DNA of 33,909 bases from Gemmatimonadota bacterium (GCA_019510405.1 JAEKKK010000258.1:1-33909); one strand, 5' to 3'. Shown: positions 15,118 to 24,179, numbered from the stretch's first letter. Program-made: numbers and translations. Notes: a model not told the origin generated them from the letters alone.

Positions 15118-15187
15118 ACGGCGTTGCGCCAGGGCGGCGTGCGAGACGGCATCATCGACCGCCACGCAAAGCACGCACTCTCTGCCA

Positions 15188-17563
15188 TCAACTACGTCGC
15201 TTGGCGCGGCGAGTCGGGAGCGCTCGAAGCGGATCGTCCGGCCACTCGTGCTTCGGATAGCGACCTCGCAGCTCGCGGCGGACCTCGAAGTAGGAGCTCT
15301 GCCAGAACCCCGCGAGGTCGCGCGTGACCTGCACAGGCCGATGGGCCGGCGAGAGGAGGTGCAGCGTGAGCCGCACCTCCCCGCCCGCGATGGCCGGCGT
15401 TTCCGTGAGCCCGAACAATTCCTGCAGCCGCACCGCGAGTACCGGCGCGAGGGGGTCCGAATAATCCACCCGGATGCTGGAACCGCTCGGCACTTCCACC
15501 GACACCGGGGCGAGTCGATCGAGCTCCGCGCGCTGCTGCCAGCTCACGCGCGAGAGGAGCAGTGCCGACAGATCGAGCGCTTCCACCTGATCCCGGCGGC
15601 GCAGACCCGTCAGATGCGGCAACAGCCAATCGTGCGCCGACGCAATGAGCGCCGTGTCAGCGACGTCGGGCCAGCCCGGTACGTGTGCGTGCAGAAATGC
15701 GAGACGCTCGCGCGTGCGTTGTGCCGCCGCGGGCCACCGAAAGCCGAGACTCTGGTTCGACGTCAAGCCGCGCAACAGCGCCTCCGCTACGAGGCCTTCG
15801 TTGCCCGCGCCCTGCACCGATTCGCGCAGCACCAGGGCGCCCAGCCGCTCCCGCCGCACCGCTGTCACGACGCCTTCGCCGTCCTTCCACTCGACGACGT
15901 CCTCACGGATGATCTGATCAGCGAACAGCGCCTCGATCTCTCCCGCCGACAGCGGCGCCGCAAGCAGGATACCGGCATGCGGGCGACGGCCGTCCACTTC
16001 GGCAACGGCCAGATATTCGACGCGTGATAGCGCCGAGCCTTCCGGCAACTCCGCACCCAACCCATTGCGCAGCAGGAAGCGTTCGCGTGCACCGGCCCGT
16101 CGTTGCGCGACGCGATCGGGAAACGCGAGTGCGACCACCAGTCCGACGTCTTCATCACGTGCGCGCTGATCATCCACACCGAGCGCGCGTCGCCAACGCT
16201 GCGCTTGCGCACGCATCCGATATAGTCCGTCGCGATCGACATCGGACACCGGATCGTGTGACACGATGCGAGACACGCGAGCACGCACATCCACGTCCTG
16301 CCCCTGGCCACCCCGCCCCGCATCGCGTTCCTCGAGCAGAGCGGCGACCGCACACGCGGTGGCCCCGAGGCCAAGATCGCGACCGCGCAACAACATGTGC
16401 GCCAACCGTGGATGCGTCCCGAGGCGCGCCATGGACCGGCCATGCTCGGTGACACGCAACTCCGGCGACAGTGCACCAAGTTGTTGCAGCAACTCGCGAG
16501 CGTGCGCCAGCGCCGGAGCAGGGGGCGTGTCGAGCCAGCGTAGCGTCCCTGCGTCGACGATGCCCGCCAGTGCCAGATCCAATGCCAGAGGCGTCAGGTC
16601 TGCGTCCAGCATCTCCGGACGATCGTGCTCGATGCGCGCCGAGAACGAGGGAATGCGCGACAAACCCGCGTCGATCACGACACGTACGCCTTCGATCGTC
16701 AGACTGGTTTCCGCGATCGACGTCGCAAGCACCACCTTGCGTGATCCGCTGACTGGGGCGGCGATAGCCTCGTCCTGTGCCGCTGCCGTCATTGCACCGA
16801 AGAGCGGAAGCACGCGGACATCGCGGGGCAGTGCCATCCGATCGAGTAGCGCCTTCGTGCGCCGGATCTCACCCACGCCGGGAAGAAACACGAGCACGCT
16901 CCCCTCGTGCTGATCGAGCACGTGTGCCACCGCGGATGCGACCGCGCCCTCGACCGGTTGATCGACACGGCGCGGCCGATAGTGCGTCACGACAGGAAAC
17001 GCACGGCCCTCGCTGCGAACCGTTGCCGCGCCGCCCAACAGCGCAGCGACCGCCGTGCCGTCGAGCGTGGCAGACATCACGAGCAGACGAAGATCCGGGC
17101 GCACCAACGACTGCGACTCGAGCGCCAGCGCGAGACCAACGTCGGCGTGCAGGCTGCGCTCGTGGAACTCGTCGAACAGGATGACACCCACCTGCTCGAG
17201 CGTGGGATCGCGATGCAGCATTCGCGTCAACACGCCTTCCGTGACGACCTCGATCCTGGTGCGCGGGCCGATGCGAGTGTCGCCGCGCGTTCGAAAGCCG
17301 ACGGTGCCGCCGACAGATTCCCCGAGCGACGCCGCCATGAATCGCGCGGCGGCCCGTGCCGCCAGCCGTCTTGGCTCCAGCATCACGATGCGCCGACCCT
17401 CCAACCAGTCGGCGTCACGAAGTGCAAGTGGCACGCGCGTCGTCTTGCCCGCGCCTGGCGGCGCCTGGAGTACCACGTTGGGCTGCGCTGCGAGTGCCTC
17501 GCGCAGCGGCGTCAGCACCTCGTCGATCGGCAGAGCGGGCTGAGACGGAACCGCGCGGCTCAT
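15188..17563 (-). CDS. hrpB: ATP-dependent helicase HrpB, lacking conserved motif VI
   Basis: A 791-residue DEAH-type helicase. Visible motifs: I (QAPPGAGKTTRVP), Ia (LEPRRLAARAAA), II (DEFHER), III (VMSATLDG), IV (VLVFLPGVGEI) and V (VLATSIAETSLTIEGVRVVIDAGLSR). Motif VI (QRxGRAGR) should follow, but the protein goes from IPSFSAR straight to IEHDRPEMLDADL. About 40 to 50 residues, including the arginine finger, are missing in frame (junction 16634-16642). The usual length is 820 to 850, matching the deficit. The C-terminal HrpB domains are intact. Without motif VI ATP hydrolysis should fail, so this is a defective gene or an assembly gap. The ATG at 17563 follows a TAGATT -10 by 7 bases. Confidence 0.85.
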   Translation of the reverse strand: MSRAVPSQPALPIDEVLTPLREALAAQPNVVLQAPPGAGKTTRVPLALRDADWLEGRRIVMLEPRRLAARAAARFMAASLGESVGGTVGFRTRGDTRIGPRTRIEVVTEGVLTRMLHRDPTLEQVGVILFDEFHERSLHADVGLALALESQSLVRPDLRLLVMSATLDGTAVAALLGGAATVRSEGRAFPVVTHYRPRRVDQPVEGAVASAVAHVLDQHEGSVLVFLPGVGEIRRTKALLDRMALPRDVRVLPLFGAMTAAAQDEAIAAPVSGSRKVVLATSIAETSLTIEGVRVVIDAGLSRIPSFSARIEHDRPEMLDADLTPLALDLALAGIVDAGTLRWLDTPPAPALAHARELLQQLGALSPELRVTEHGRSMARLGTHPRLAHMLLRGRDLGLGATACAVAALLEERDAGRGGQGQDVDVRARVSRIVSHDPVSDVDRDGLYRMRAQAQRWRRALGVDDQRARDEDVGLVVALAFPDRVAQRRAGARERFLLRNGLGAELPEGSALSRVEYLAVAEVDGRRPHAGILLAAPLSAGEIEALFADQIIREDVVEWKDGEGVVTAVRRERLGALVLRESVQGAGNEGLVAEALLRGLTSNQSLGFRWPAAAQRTRERLAFLHAHVPGWPDVADTALIASAHDWLLPHLTGLRRRDQVEALDLSALLLSRVSWQQRAELDRLAPVSVEVPSGSSIRVDYSDPLAPVLAVRLQELFGLTETPAIAGGEVRLTLHLLSPAHRPVQVTRDLAGFWQSSYFEVRRELRGRYPKHEWPDDPLRALPTRRAKRRS

Positions 17564-17570
17564 CGCGAGC

Positions 17571-17599
17571 AATCTAGCGGGGCTGGCCCACTGGATGAA
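17571..17599 (-). promoter_or_regulatory. Candidate leaderless promoter of hrpB
   Basis: On the minus strand TAGATT (17576-17571) ends 7 bases before the ATG at 17563; TTCATC (17599-17594) stands 17 bases further up as a weak -35. Transcription would begin at or next to the start codon, and no ribosome site is present. Confidence 0.45.
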
Positions 17600-17617
17600 C
17601 GTCCACGCCAGCACGGG

Positions 17618-17623
17618 TATAAT
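17618..17623 (+). promoter_or_regulatory. -10 element of zinc-ribbon gene
   Basis: A perfect TATAAT preceded by GGG, 61 bases before the ATG at 17685. The -35 is weak (ATGAAC at 17595-17600, 17-base spacing). Confidence 0.5.
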
Positions 17624-17684
17624 GTGGATCACCTGCACTCGACATGGCGCTTCGCGCTCCTTTGCACGGCACGATACGAGGACC

Positions 17685-17915
17685 ATGGCAAAATTCGGCA
17701 TCTTCCGCGACACCGAACTGGCGACGGACTGTGACCAGTGCGGCGGCCGCGTGGATCTATTGAAAGGCGGCGCCTGTGTGCGCTGCCGACGCATTCTCTG
17801 CTTCACGCACCTGCATGGCTCGTTCGTTCGCCGATTGGCGACTGACCTCGGTGCCGAAACGCTCTGCGTCCGCTGTCGGACCAGGGGAGCACCCAGGTCA
17901 TCCGACGACTCGTGA
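17685..17915 (+). CDS. Small Cys-rich (zinc-ribbon-like) protein
   Basis: 76 residues with four pairs or near-pairs of metal ligands: Cys16-x2-Cys19, Cys31-x2-Cys34, Cys39 with His42/His44, and Cys61-x2-Cys64. This is enough for two zinc sites in a treble-clef or ribbon fold. There is no transmembrane helix or signal. I do not recognise the family; RNA or protein binding is only a guess. The ATG at 17685 is taken because the sequence upstream has no Cys motif and GAGG precedes the ATG closely; a start at 17595 is open but lies before the -10 element. It is divergent from hrpB and upstream of a GGDEF gene. Confidence 0.6.
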   Translation: MAKFGIFRDTELATDCDQCGGRVDLLKGGACVRCRRILCFTHLHGSFVRRLATDLGAETLCVRCRTRGAPRSSDDS

Positions 17916-17961
17916 TCGACGCTCGGCAGCGGAACTGCTATCTTGTCGGACCCCGATAGCA
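17916..17961 (+). promoter_or_regulatory. Candidate promoter with inverted repeat, GGDEF gene
   Basis: TCGACG (17916-17921), 17 bases, TATCTT (17939-17944). The -10 is overlapped by TGCTATC (17936-17942), whose exact inverse GATAGCA lies at 17955-17961. This arrangement could be an operator; the promoter match is moderate. Confidence 0.35.
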
Positions 17962-18000
17962 TCCGCTGTCCCCGTCGGTCCTCCCAAGCTCGTCGCCGGC

Positions 18001-19692
18001 ATGACCCGTCGGTTCGTTCACGTCTTAGCGATGGTCTCCGCGCTCGGTGCGCCGGCGATGGCAGCCGCGCAAGAGGCGACCGCGCACAGCCGCTCCATCG
18101 CCGCCGCACTCGCGACGGAAGGCACGAATACGCCGGTGACGATCGCCGGCCGCGCCACGGTCGGGGCGGGGCAGCTCCAGTCGCGTGGATTCGAGGTCGC
18201 GGTGCAGGACGCGAGTGGTGGAATCCGCGTCTTCTCGCGCACGTTGAAGCTGCCCGTGAAGGAAGGCGACAGCGTCCTGGCCACCGGCACGATCAGACGC
18301 TATCGCGGCGATCGCGAGCTCCTCGTCACGAGCTTCCAGATCGTACCAGGTCAGCGGCGACTACCACCTCCGCGCGATCTCGCCATCGATACGGCAGCCA
18401 TGGCGCGACATCCCGGCGAGCTCGTACGCGTGAGTGGGCGCGTCACGGCGTCAGGACACAGCGAGGGCGGTCGGTGGATACGACTGACCGACGCGCGGAG
18501 GCCCGCGTCGAGCACCGTGACGGTATGGGTGCCAGCGAATCACGGTGCGCAGATCGATCTCACTTCGATCAAGGCACACGATAGCCTGATGATCGCCGGC
18601 ATCGTCACGTCGTATCAGGACAACCCCGACGATCAGGTGGTCTGGCAGTTGGTGCCGCGTACCATGGACGACGTGATCGTCATGGCCTCGGAGCCGGAGT
18701 GGCCCGCCTGGTTGCTCTGGTTACTGATCGGCGGCGGTGCCGCGGCGTTGGGGGTGCTCGCGCTCGTTCGTCTCAACTCGCGGCGACACCTCCGCACGCT
18801 GCGTGAGACCGATGCACGCTACCGGCAACTGCTGGCCCTCTCACCCGAGGCCGTGCTCGTCCACGCGAACGGGAAGATCCTCTTCACCAACCCGGCGGCG
18901 GCCGAGATGCTCGGCCTCTCGAACGAGGAAGCCCTTGTCGGGCGGCCGATCGACGATTTCGCCGACGAGGATACGCGTGTCGCGCTGGCCGGGCAGGCCA
19001 CCGACGATGCGGGCGGCCGAGCACCGCGCGTGCGCGGGCGCCTACGGACCGCCGGTGGAGGAACCCTGGACGTCGAGATCGTCTCGAGCCCATGCGTCTA
19101 TCACGACCAGCCGGCGGTGGTGGTGTTGGCGCGCGACATCAGCGCGCAGCTTCGCTACGAGCGCGACCTGCACGCCCTCGCACTGATCGACGAGCTGACC
19201 GGCCTGCACAATCGGCGTGGGTTCACGCTGTTCGCCGAACAGGAGCTCGCGCGCGCCCGCCGCCATGGACGTGTCCCCGTGCTCGTGTTCGCGGATCTCG
19301 ACGATCTCAAGGGAATCAACGACCTGCACGGCCATGCCTCGGGCGATACCGCCATCCGGCTCGTGGCCTCGGCATTCAAGAGCATCCTGCGCGAGGCCGA
19401 CATCGTTGCGCGCTGGAGCGGCGACGAATTCGTCGCTCTGCTGAGTGATGGCGATCAGGCGGCCGCGCGACAGATCGACGCTCGGCTTGCGAGCGCGATC
19501 GCGAGCCAGTCCCAGCCCGACCTTCCGTACCACGTCAGCGTGACCGTCGGCACCAGCACGCTCGATCCGATGCTGGCGCTGCGGGAAGCGCTCGAGCGAG
19601 CGGACGCCGAGCTGTACTCCCGAAAGAAATACGCGCGCCGCGGCCGCCTGTCGCCGGTGACGAGAATCGACGCGATCCGCGAACCGGACTAG
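18001..19692 (+). CDS. Membrane-bound diguanylate cyclase: periplasmic OB-like sensor, PAS, GGDEF
   Basis: 563 residues. Signal sequence 1-24 (ending APAMAAAQ); periplasmic region about 25-233 rich in beta strands with two repeats resembling OB-fold nucleic-acid-binding-like modules (VTIAGRATVGAG, LVRVSGRVTASG); transmembrane helix about 235-256; PAS about 270-385; GGDEF domain about 390-550. The active loop reads SGDEF (473-477), a variant found in working cyclases. The metal-binding Asp is in FADLDDLKGIND, and the inhibitory I-site Arg-Glu-Ala-Asp (464-467) sits at the standard five-residue spacing. It should make c-di-GMP in response to an envelope signal, with product inhibition. The ATG at 18001 opens the signal peptide. 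Confidence 0.85.
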   Translation: MTRRFVHVLAMVSALGAPAMAAAQEATAHSRSIAAALATEGTNTPVTIAGRATVGAGQLQSRGFEVAVQDASGGIRVFSRTLKLPVKEGDSVLATGTIRRYRGDRELLVTSFQIVPGQRRLPPPRDLAIDTAAMARHPGELVRVSGRVTASGHSEGGRWIRLTDARRPASSTVTVWVPANHGAQIDLTSIKAHDSLMIAGIVTSYQDNPDDQVVWQLVPRTMDDVIVMASEPEWPAWLLWLLIGGGAAALGVLALVRLNSRRHLRTLRETDARYRQLLALSPEAVLVHANGKILFTNPAAAEMLGLSNEEALVGRPIDDFADEDTRVALAGQATDDAGGRAPRVRGRLRTAGGGTLDVEIVSSPCVYHDQPAVVVLARDISAQLRYERDLHALALIDELTGLHNRRGFTLFAEQELARARRHGRVPVLVFADLDDLKGINDLHGHASGDTAIRLVASAFKSILREADIVARWSGDEFVALLSDGDQAAARQIDARLASAIASQSQPDLPYHVSVTVGTSTLDPMLALREALERADAELYSRKKYARRGRLSPVTRIDAIREPD

Positions 19693-19757
19693 CTTCCCGG
19701 GGTAGGAGTCGCACCGCTTCAGCGGAATTGGCACGTTTCACTCAGGACGCTCCGACC

Positions 19758-20246
19758 ATGGACGACACGCAGATGACGCGCCGCGCGTGGATCGCGCGCG
19801 CGGCGACGACCACGTTGAGTGGGGCAGTGCTCCTCGCGCTGCGTCCCGCCGTGAGCGCTGGTGAAACGGCGCCCATCGGCATCACGGTGTACAAGGATCC
19901 CTCCTGCGGATGCTGCACCAAGTGGGTGTCGCATCTGCAGGCCAACGGGTTCGCGCCCGAGGTACATGATCGCGCGGACATGGACACGCTGAAAGACAGC
20001 CTCGGCGTGCCGACCGCGTTGCGTTCGTGTCATACCGCCGTCGCCGGAAAATACGTGATCGAAGGTCACGTTCCCGCGACCGACGTGAAGCGGCTGCTCG
20101 CGGCGAAGCCGGCGGGAACACTCGGGCTTGCCGCCCCGGGAATGCCGGCGGGATCGCCGGGCATGGAGATGGGCGCACGTCACGACCGGTACGACGTCAT
20201 CGCGTTCGGCGCCAAGGGCACGACGAGCGTCTTCGCGCAGCACTGA
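19758..20246 (+). CDS. DUF411 family metal-binding (copper) protein
   Basis: 162 residues. The N-terminus has a twin-arginine-like motif TRRAWIA followed by a hydrophobic stretch and AVSAGE, so it is exported. The mature domain opens ITVYKDPSCGCCTKW (Cys50, Cys52, Cys53) and contains LRSCHTAV (Cys91-His92), YVIEGHVPATDVKRLL and GMPAGSPGMEMG, all hallmarks of DUF411. Members occur next to copper-resistance genes and are thought to bind copper; the exact role is not settled. The ATG at 19758, with AGGA ten bases upstream, is preferred to the TTG at 19728. It may act in the same metal economy as the cupredoxin at 8729. Confidence 0.85.
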   Translation: MDDTQMTRRAWIARAATTTLSGAVLLALRPAVSAGETAPIGITVYKDPSCGCCTKWVSHLQANGFAPEVHDRADMDTLKDSLGVPTALRSCHTAVAGKYVIEGHVPATDVKRLLAAKPAGTLGLAAPGMPAGSPGMEMGARHDRYDVIAFGAKGTTSVFAQH

Positions 20247-20310
20247 CGCTGGTCAATAGCGAAACGGCGCCGCGAAGCTCAACCGTCCCGATCACGCTTG
20301 GTCGTTGGAA

Positions 20311-20349
20311 CGGTCCATTTCTCGCACGCATTCCTCCGCGGTCCATTTC
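20311..20349. repeat. 11-bp direct repeat before WYL-like gene
   Basis: CGGTCCATTTC occurs at 20311-20321 and again at 20339-20349, 28 bases apart, the second copy touching the AGGAG ribosome site. No other copy was noticed in the window. Confidence 0.4.
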
Positions 20350-20360
20350 GAGGAGCAGCG

Positions 20361-20843
20361 ATGGAGGCGGCCGAGCTACGGGAGCAGCTCTGCGGGGCAA
20401 TTCGACGCCGATCGCTCGTGATGTTCGAGTACGGCGATCTGATCCGCGTCGTCGAGCCACACCGCTTCGGTGTGAACAGCGCCGGCCACGAGATGCTGAG
20501 CGGATGGCTCCGCGCGGGCTACAGCCGCTCCGATCCTGCAGGCGGCTGGCGCAACTACCTGCTGCACGAGGTCAGCGCGCTCCAGGTGCTCGACGCGCCA
20601 TTCGCCGGTGCGCGTCCTGGGTACGCCGCACATGATCCACGCATGCCCCAGGTGTACTGCGAGCTGGGGCCGACGGTCGAGGAGATGCCGGTCGAAGGAC
20701 CGTTCATCGTTCAGGACCATCCAGCGAGCACGCCTGCCTCGACGTCACCCATGAGTGGCGGCGATCGTGACGCACCGCCGCGCCCCACCGAGGCTGCGCG
20801 CACGCGCGACGGCGAGATCGATCCACCACAGGCAGCCGGCTAG
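20361..20843 (+). CDS. Small WYL-like domain protein
   Basis: 160 residues. Residues 1 to about 75 resemble a WYL domain, a ligand-binding SH3-like fold: AIRRRSLVMFEYGDLIRVVEPHRFGV, then MLSGWLRAGYS, and VSALQVLDAPF. There is no N-terminal helix-turn-helix, so it is not a complete WYL regulator. The C-terminal 60 residues are Pro/Asp/Thr-rich and probably disordered. The ATG at 20361 is fixed by AGGAG at 20351-20355. It converges with argH, 11 bases away. Function unknown. Confidence 0.55.
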   Translation: MEAAELREQLCGAIRRRSLVMFEYGDLIRVVEPHRFGVNSAGHEMLSGWLRAGYSRSDPAGGWRNYLLHEVSALQVLDAPFAGARPGYAAHDPRMPQVYCELGPTVEEMPVEGPFIVQDHPASTPASTSPMSGGDRDAPPRPTEAARTRDGEIDPPQAAG

Positions 20844-20854
20844 ACGACGCTGCT

Positions 20855-22306
20855 TCAGGGAATGGTGTTTGTGGATCGCGGCGTTGGTGGCGGAGCGAGC
20901 GCCGCCTGAGCGGCCTCGAGTTGTGCGCGTACGGCAGTCGGACCGGTGCCGCCCTCTACTTCACGATGCGTGACTGAGCGTTCGGCGCTCAGTGCCTCGT
21001 ACACATCCTCCGAGAAACGAGGATGAGCTGCGGTAAAGGACGAGAACGGAAGCGTCTGCATCTCCTGCCCGGTCGACTCGCTCTCGCGGACGAGCCGTCC
21101 GACCGCTCCATGTGCCTCGCGGAAGGTGGCACCCTTGCGCACGAGATAGTCCGCAAGATCGGTCGCCATCATGCTGCTCGAGAGCGCCGCGCGCATGCGC
21201 TCCGGCCGGAACGTGCACTCGGCCAATGCCCCCGACACGGCCGGAAGCACGAGCAGCAAGGTGTCCGTTGCGTCGAAGAGCACGCGCTTGTCGTCCTGCA
21301 GGTCCTTGTTGTAGCTCGACGGAAGCCCTTTGAGGGTTGCGAGCAGCGTCGTCAGGTTGCCCAGCATTCGTGCGGCGGAACCGCGCGCCAGCTCCAGCGC
21401 GTCCGGGTTCCGCTTCTGCGGCATCATGCTCGATCCTGAGGTGTAGCCCTCGCCAAACTGCACGAATCCGAACTCGCTCGAGCCGTAGATGATGAGGTCT
21501 TCGGCCAGGCGCGACAGATGGGTACCGATCATCGTCGCGGCGAACAGGACTTCGGCAATGAAGTCGCGATCGCTCACCGCGTCGATGGAGTTCGGTGAGA
21601 GCGCGTCGAAGCCCAACGTGCCCTGAATGAGGATGCGCGAGATCGGATACGCGCACCCCGCTACCGCTCCAGAGCCAAGCGGCAAGACAGCCGCCGAGCG
21701 ATGGGCCGCGCGGAGTCGCGCGCGGTCGCGCTCGAGGGGCCAGAAGTGCGAGAGCAGCCAGTGCGCCGCGGAGACGGGAATAGCGCGCTGCAGATGGGTA
21801 TACGACGGCATCAGCGCCGCCTCGAGGCCCGAGGCCTGCTCGAGCATCGTGCGCTGCAGTCCGCGCAGGGCGCTGTCGAGCTGCTGACAGACGTCGATCG
21901 TCCAGAGCCGCGCAGCGGTCGAGACCTGGTCGTTGCGGCTACGACCCGTGTGCAGCTTCGAGGCGACGTCACCGATCTCCTCGTGCAGCAGACGATCGAT
22001 CAACGTGTGCACATCCTCATCCGACGCCTGCGGCTGCTCACCACCCTGCAGCCGCACCGCCACGGTTTCGAGGCCCGTTTCGATCGCCTTGCTCTCCTCC
22101 AGCGTGAGCACGCCTGCGCCCCAGAGGGCAACAGCCCACGCCTGGGACAGCCGAATGTCGTAGGGCCAGAGACGGAAATCGACGCCAATGGAGTTGTTGA
22201 GCGCGTCGAACTCCGGCGTCGGGCCCGCGCCGAACCGCCCGCCCCACAGCTTGTGCGTGCGGGCTTGGGTCTGAGGCGCCGGCGGGGCCCCCAAATCGAT
22301 GTTCAT
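20855..22306 (-). CDS. argH: Argininosuccinate lyase
   Basis: 483 residues, fumarase/aspartase superfamily, splitting argininosuccinate into arginine and fumarate. Visible motifs: KLWGGRF at the N-terminus, SKLHTGRSRNDQVST, PSYTHLQRAIPVSAAHWL (catalytic His), and the signature loop SGSSMMPQKRNPDALEL with the catalytic Ser. It is slightly longer than the usual 460 because of N- and C-terminal tails rich in Pro/Ala. It follows argG by 25 bases, so the two are co-transcribed from the ArgR-controlled promoter upstream of argG. Confidence 0.95.
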   Translation of the reverse strand: MNIDLGAPPAPQTQARTHKLWGGRFGAGPTPEFDALNNSIGVDFRLWPYDIRLSQAWAVALWGAGVLTLEESKAIETGLETVAVRLQGGEQPQASDEDVHTLIDRLLHEEIGDVASKLHTGRSRNDQVSTAARLWTIDVCQQLDSALRGLQRTMLEQASGLEAALMPSYTHLQRAIPVSAAHWLLSHFWPLERDRARLRAAHRSAAVLPLGSGAVAGCAYPISRILIQGTLGFDALSPNSIDAVSDRDFIAEVLFAATMIGTHLSRLAEDLIIYGSSEFGFVQFGEGYTSGSSMMPQKRNPDALELARGSAARMLGNLTTLLATLKGLPSSYNKDLQDDKRVLFDATDTLLLVLPAVSGALAECTFRPERMRAALSSSMMATDLADYLVRKGATFREAHGAVGRLVRESESTGQEMQTLPFSSFTAAHPRFSEDVYEALSAERSVTHREVEGGTGPTAVRAQLEAAQAALAPPPTPRSTNTIP

Positions 22307-22331
22307 GCGACTCTCTGTCTCCCTTCGCGGC

Positions 22332-23606
22332 TCAGACGCCAGCGAGCACGGAAGACGCGGGCTCGGGCAGCGACGGTCGGCCGTTCCCCGCGGAGTGTGC
22401 GGCAACGAGCTCCTGATCCTTGATCGCGCGCACCCGTGCCGGGAGCGCGAAGAGCCGGATGAAGCCAGCCGCATCGCTCTGCTGGTACACGTCGTCCTCG
22501 CCGAAGGTGACGAACCGCTCATCGTACAGCGCATGCTCGCTCTGCCGCCCGACCACGGCCACCGAGCCCTTGTAGAGGCGCAGGGTGACGGTTCCGGACA
22601 GACGCTCCTGCGTCGCGTTGACGAAGGCATCGTACGCCTCGCGTTCGGTGGTCCACCACCGGCCCTCGTAAACGAGATCGGCGTAACGCGGAGCGATGAG
22701 ATCCTTTGCCGACAGCGTACGCCGATCGAGCACGAGCTGCTCGAGCTCCGAGTGCGCCGTGTAGAGCAGGGTGCCGCCCGGCGTCTCGTAGACACCACGC
22801 GACTTCATCCCGACCATCCGATCCTCGACAAGGTCGATTCGGCCGACACCGTGCCGACCACCGATCGTGTTGAGTGCCGCCACGAGCTCGACGGGACCGA
22901 GCGTCTTGCCGTTGACGCTGACCGGCGTGCCACGCTCGAAGCCGATCACGACGTCTTCGGGCGCGTCGGGGGCATCCGACGGCTCGATCGTGAGCATGAA
23001 CATGTCCGGCTTGGGAGCCGAATTCGGATCCTCGAGGTTGCCGCCTTCGTGCGAGAGATGCCACAGGTTGGCATCGCGCGAGTAGATCTTCTCTTTGGTC
23101 GCGGCGATCGGAATACCACGCGAGTTGGCGTAATCGATCGCGTCCTCGCGGCTGCGGATCGACCACTCGCGCCACGGCGCGATGACCGGGAGATCCGGGG
23201 CGAGGGTGGCGAAGGTCATCTCGAAGCGAACCTGATCGTTGCCCTTTCCGGTGCAGCCATGCGCGAGCGCATCTGCGTTGACGCGGCGGGCGATCTCGAC
23301 CTGCCGCTTGGCGATCAATGGACGCGCCATCGCCGTGCCGAGGAGGTACTTGCGGTTGTAGACCGCGCCGGCGCGGAGTGTCGGGAAGATGAAATCGCGA
23401 ACGAACTCCTCGCGCAGATCCTCGATGTAGCACTCCTCAGCGCCCGAGGCGAGCGCCTTTTCGCGCACGCCACGCAACTCGCCCGCGCCCTGGCCGATAT
23501 CGGCCGCGACGCAGATCACCCGAGCGTCGTAGTTCTCGCGCAGCCAGGGAACGATGATCGAGGTGTCGAGCCCCCCGGAATACGCGAGGACGATGGTGCG
23601 CGGCAT
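22332..23606 (-). CDS. argG: Argininosuccinate synthase
   Basis: 424 residues, ATP-dependent joining of citrulline and aspartate. The PP-loop [15 protein letters not shown] opens the protein; also seen are [35 protein letters not shown] and [25 protein letters not shown]. The length is normal. The ATG at 23606 has CAGGAG close upstream. The promoter and two ArgR-like boxes lie in the 111-base gap to argR. Confidence 0.95.
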   Translation of the reverse strand: MPRTIVLAYSGGLDTSIIVPWLRENYDARVICVAADIGQGAGELRGVREKALASGAEECYIEDLREEFVRDFIFPTLRAGAVYNRKYLLGTAMARPLIAKRQVEIARRVNADALAHGCTGKGNDQVRFEMTFATLAPDLPVIAPWREWSIRSREDAIDYANSRGIPIAATKEKIYSRDANLWHLSHEGGNLEDPNSAPKPDMFMLTIEPSDAPDAPEDVVIGFERGTPVSVNGKTLGPVELVAALNTIGGRHGVGRIDLVEDRMVGMKSRGVYETPGGTLLYTAHSELEQLVLDRRTLSAKDLIAPRYADLVYEGRWWTTEREAYDAFVNATQERLSGTVTLRLYKGSVAVVGRQSEHALYDERFVTFGEDDVYQQSDAAGFIRLFALPARVRAIKDQELVAAHSAGNGRPSLPEPASSVLAGV

Positions 23607-23618
23607 GGCAGCTCCTGG

Positions 23619-23672
23619 GTGAGAATTATGCAGGCTTCATGCATATTTACACAGCAGGAGAACCCCCGTCAA
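23619..23672 (-). promoter_or_regulatory. argG promoter with two ArgR-like boxes
   Basis: On the minus strand TTGACG (23672-23667), 17 bases, TAAATA (23649-23644). Box A, TGTGT-AAAT-ATGCA (23653-23640), covers the -10. Box B, TGCAT-AATT-CTCAC (23632-23619), lies 21 bases away centre to centre. That is the tandem spacing of ArgR boxes in E. coli. Each box has one good half-site (TGCAT or ATGCA). Confidence 0.65.
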
Positions 23673-23717
23673 GCCATTGTGTTCCGTTGGGCGCGCGGGG
23701 CCGGCAGGGGCCAGGCT

Positions 23718-24179
23718 TCAACGAGCCCCGGCCAGGGTGCGCAGGCGCCCCGTCAGCGCGAGTCGAGCCTCGACGGAACGCGTCACGATCAGAATCGTAT
23801 CGTCGCCGGCGATCGTGCCGAGGACTTCGGCGAACTCCTCCTGGTCGATCGCCTCGGCGATGGGCTGGGCACCGCTGGCAACCGTATGGAGGACAATGAG
23901 CTCGCCGACGCCGTCGACTCGTGCGAATAGCTGCGGCAACAGGTTGGCGAGCAACGGCTTAGCATCATCCGCCGCGAGCGACTCCGGCAACACGTACCTC
24001 GCTCCCCCTGTCTCCGAGACGCGCGCCAGATGGAGGTCGCGCAGGTCGCGCGACAGTGTCGCCTGGGTGACGTCCATCCCCCGCGACAGAAGCAATTGAC
24101 GCAGCTCTTCCTGGCTGCTCACGACGTGACTGGCCACGAGCTCGAGGATCGCCGCCTGCCGCTCGTGCTTTCTGGTCAT
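23718..24179 (-). CDS. argR: Arginine repressor ArgR
   Basis: 153 residues. The N-terminal winged helix is visible (ERQAAILELVASHVVSSQEELRQLL, recognition region VTQATLSRDLRDLHLARV), and the C-terminal hexamerisation and arginine-binding domain contains GTIAGDDTILIVTRS. With arginine bound it represses arginine synthesis genes. AAGGAGG just upstream fixes the ATG at 24179 and rules out the longer start. It is transcribed toward argG and away from argC. Its likely DNA sites are the TGCAT-N4-ATGCA-like boxes before argC and argG. Confidence 0.93.
   Translation of the reverse strand: MTRKHERQAAILELVASHVVSSQEELRQLLLSRGMDVTQATLSRDLRDLHLARVSETGGARYVLPESLAADDAKPLLANLLPQLFARVDGVGELIVLHTVASGAQPIAEAIDQEEFAEVLGTIAGDDTILIVTRSVEARLALTGRLRTLAGAR

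Noticed and set aside
22299-23930. 543-codon open frame on the plus strand
   Set aside because: Antisense to argG and argR, both of which carry full family signatures.
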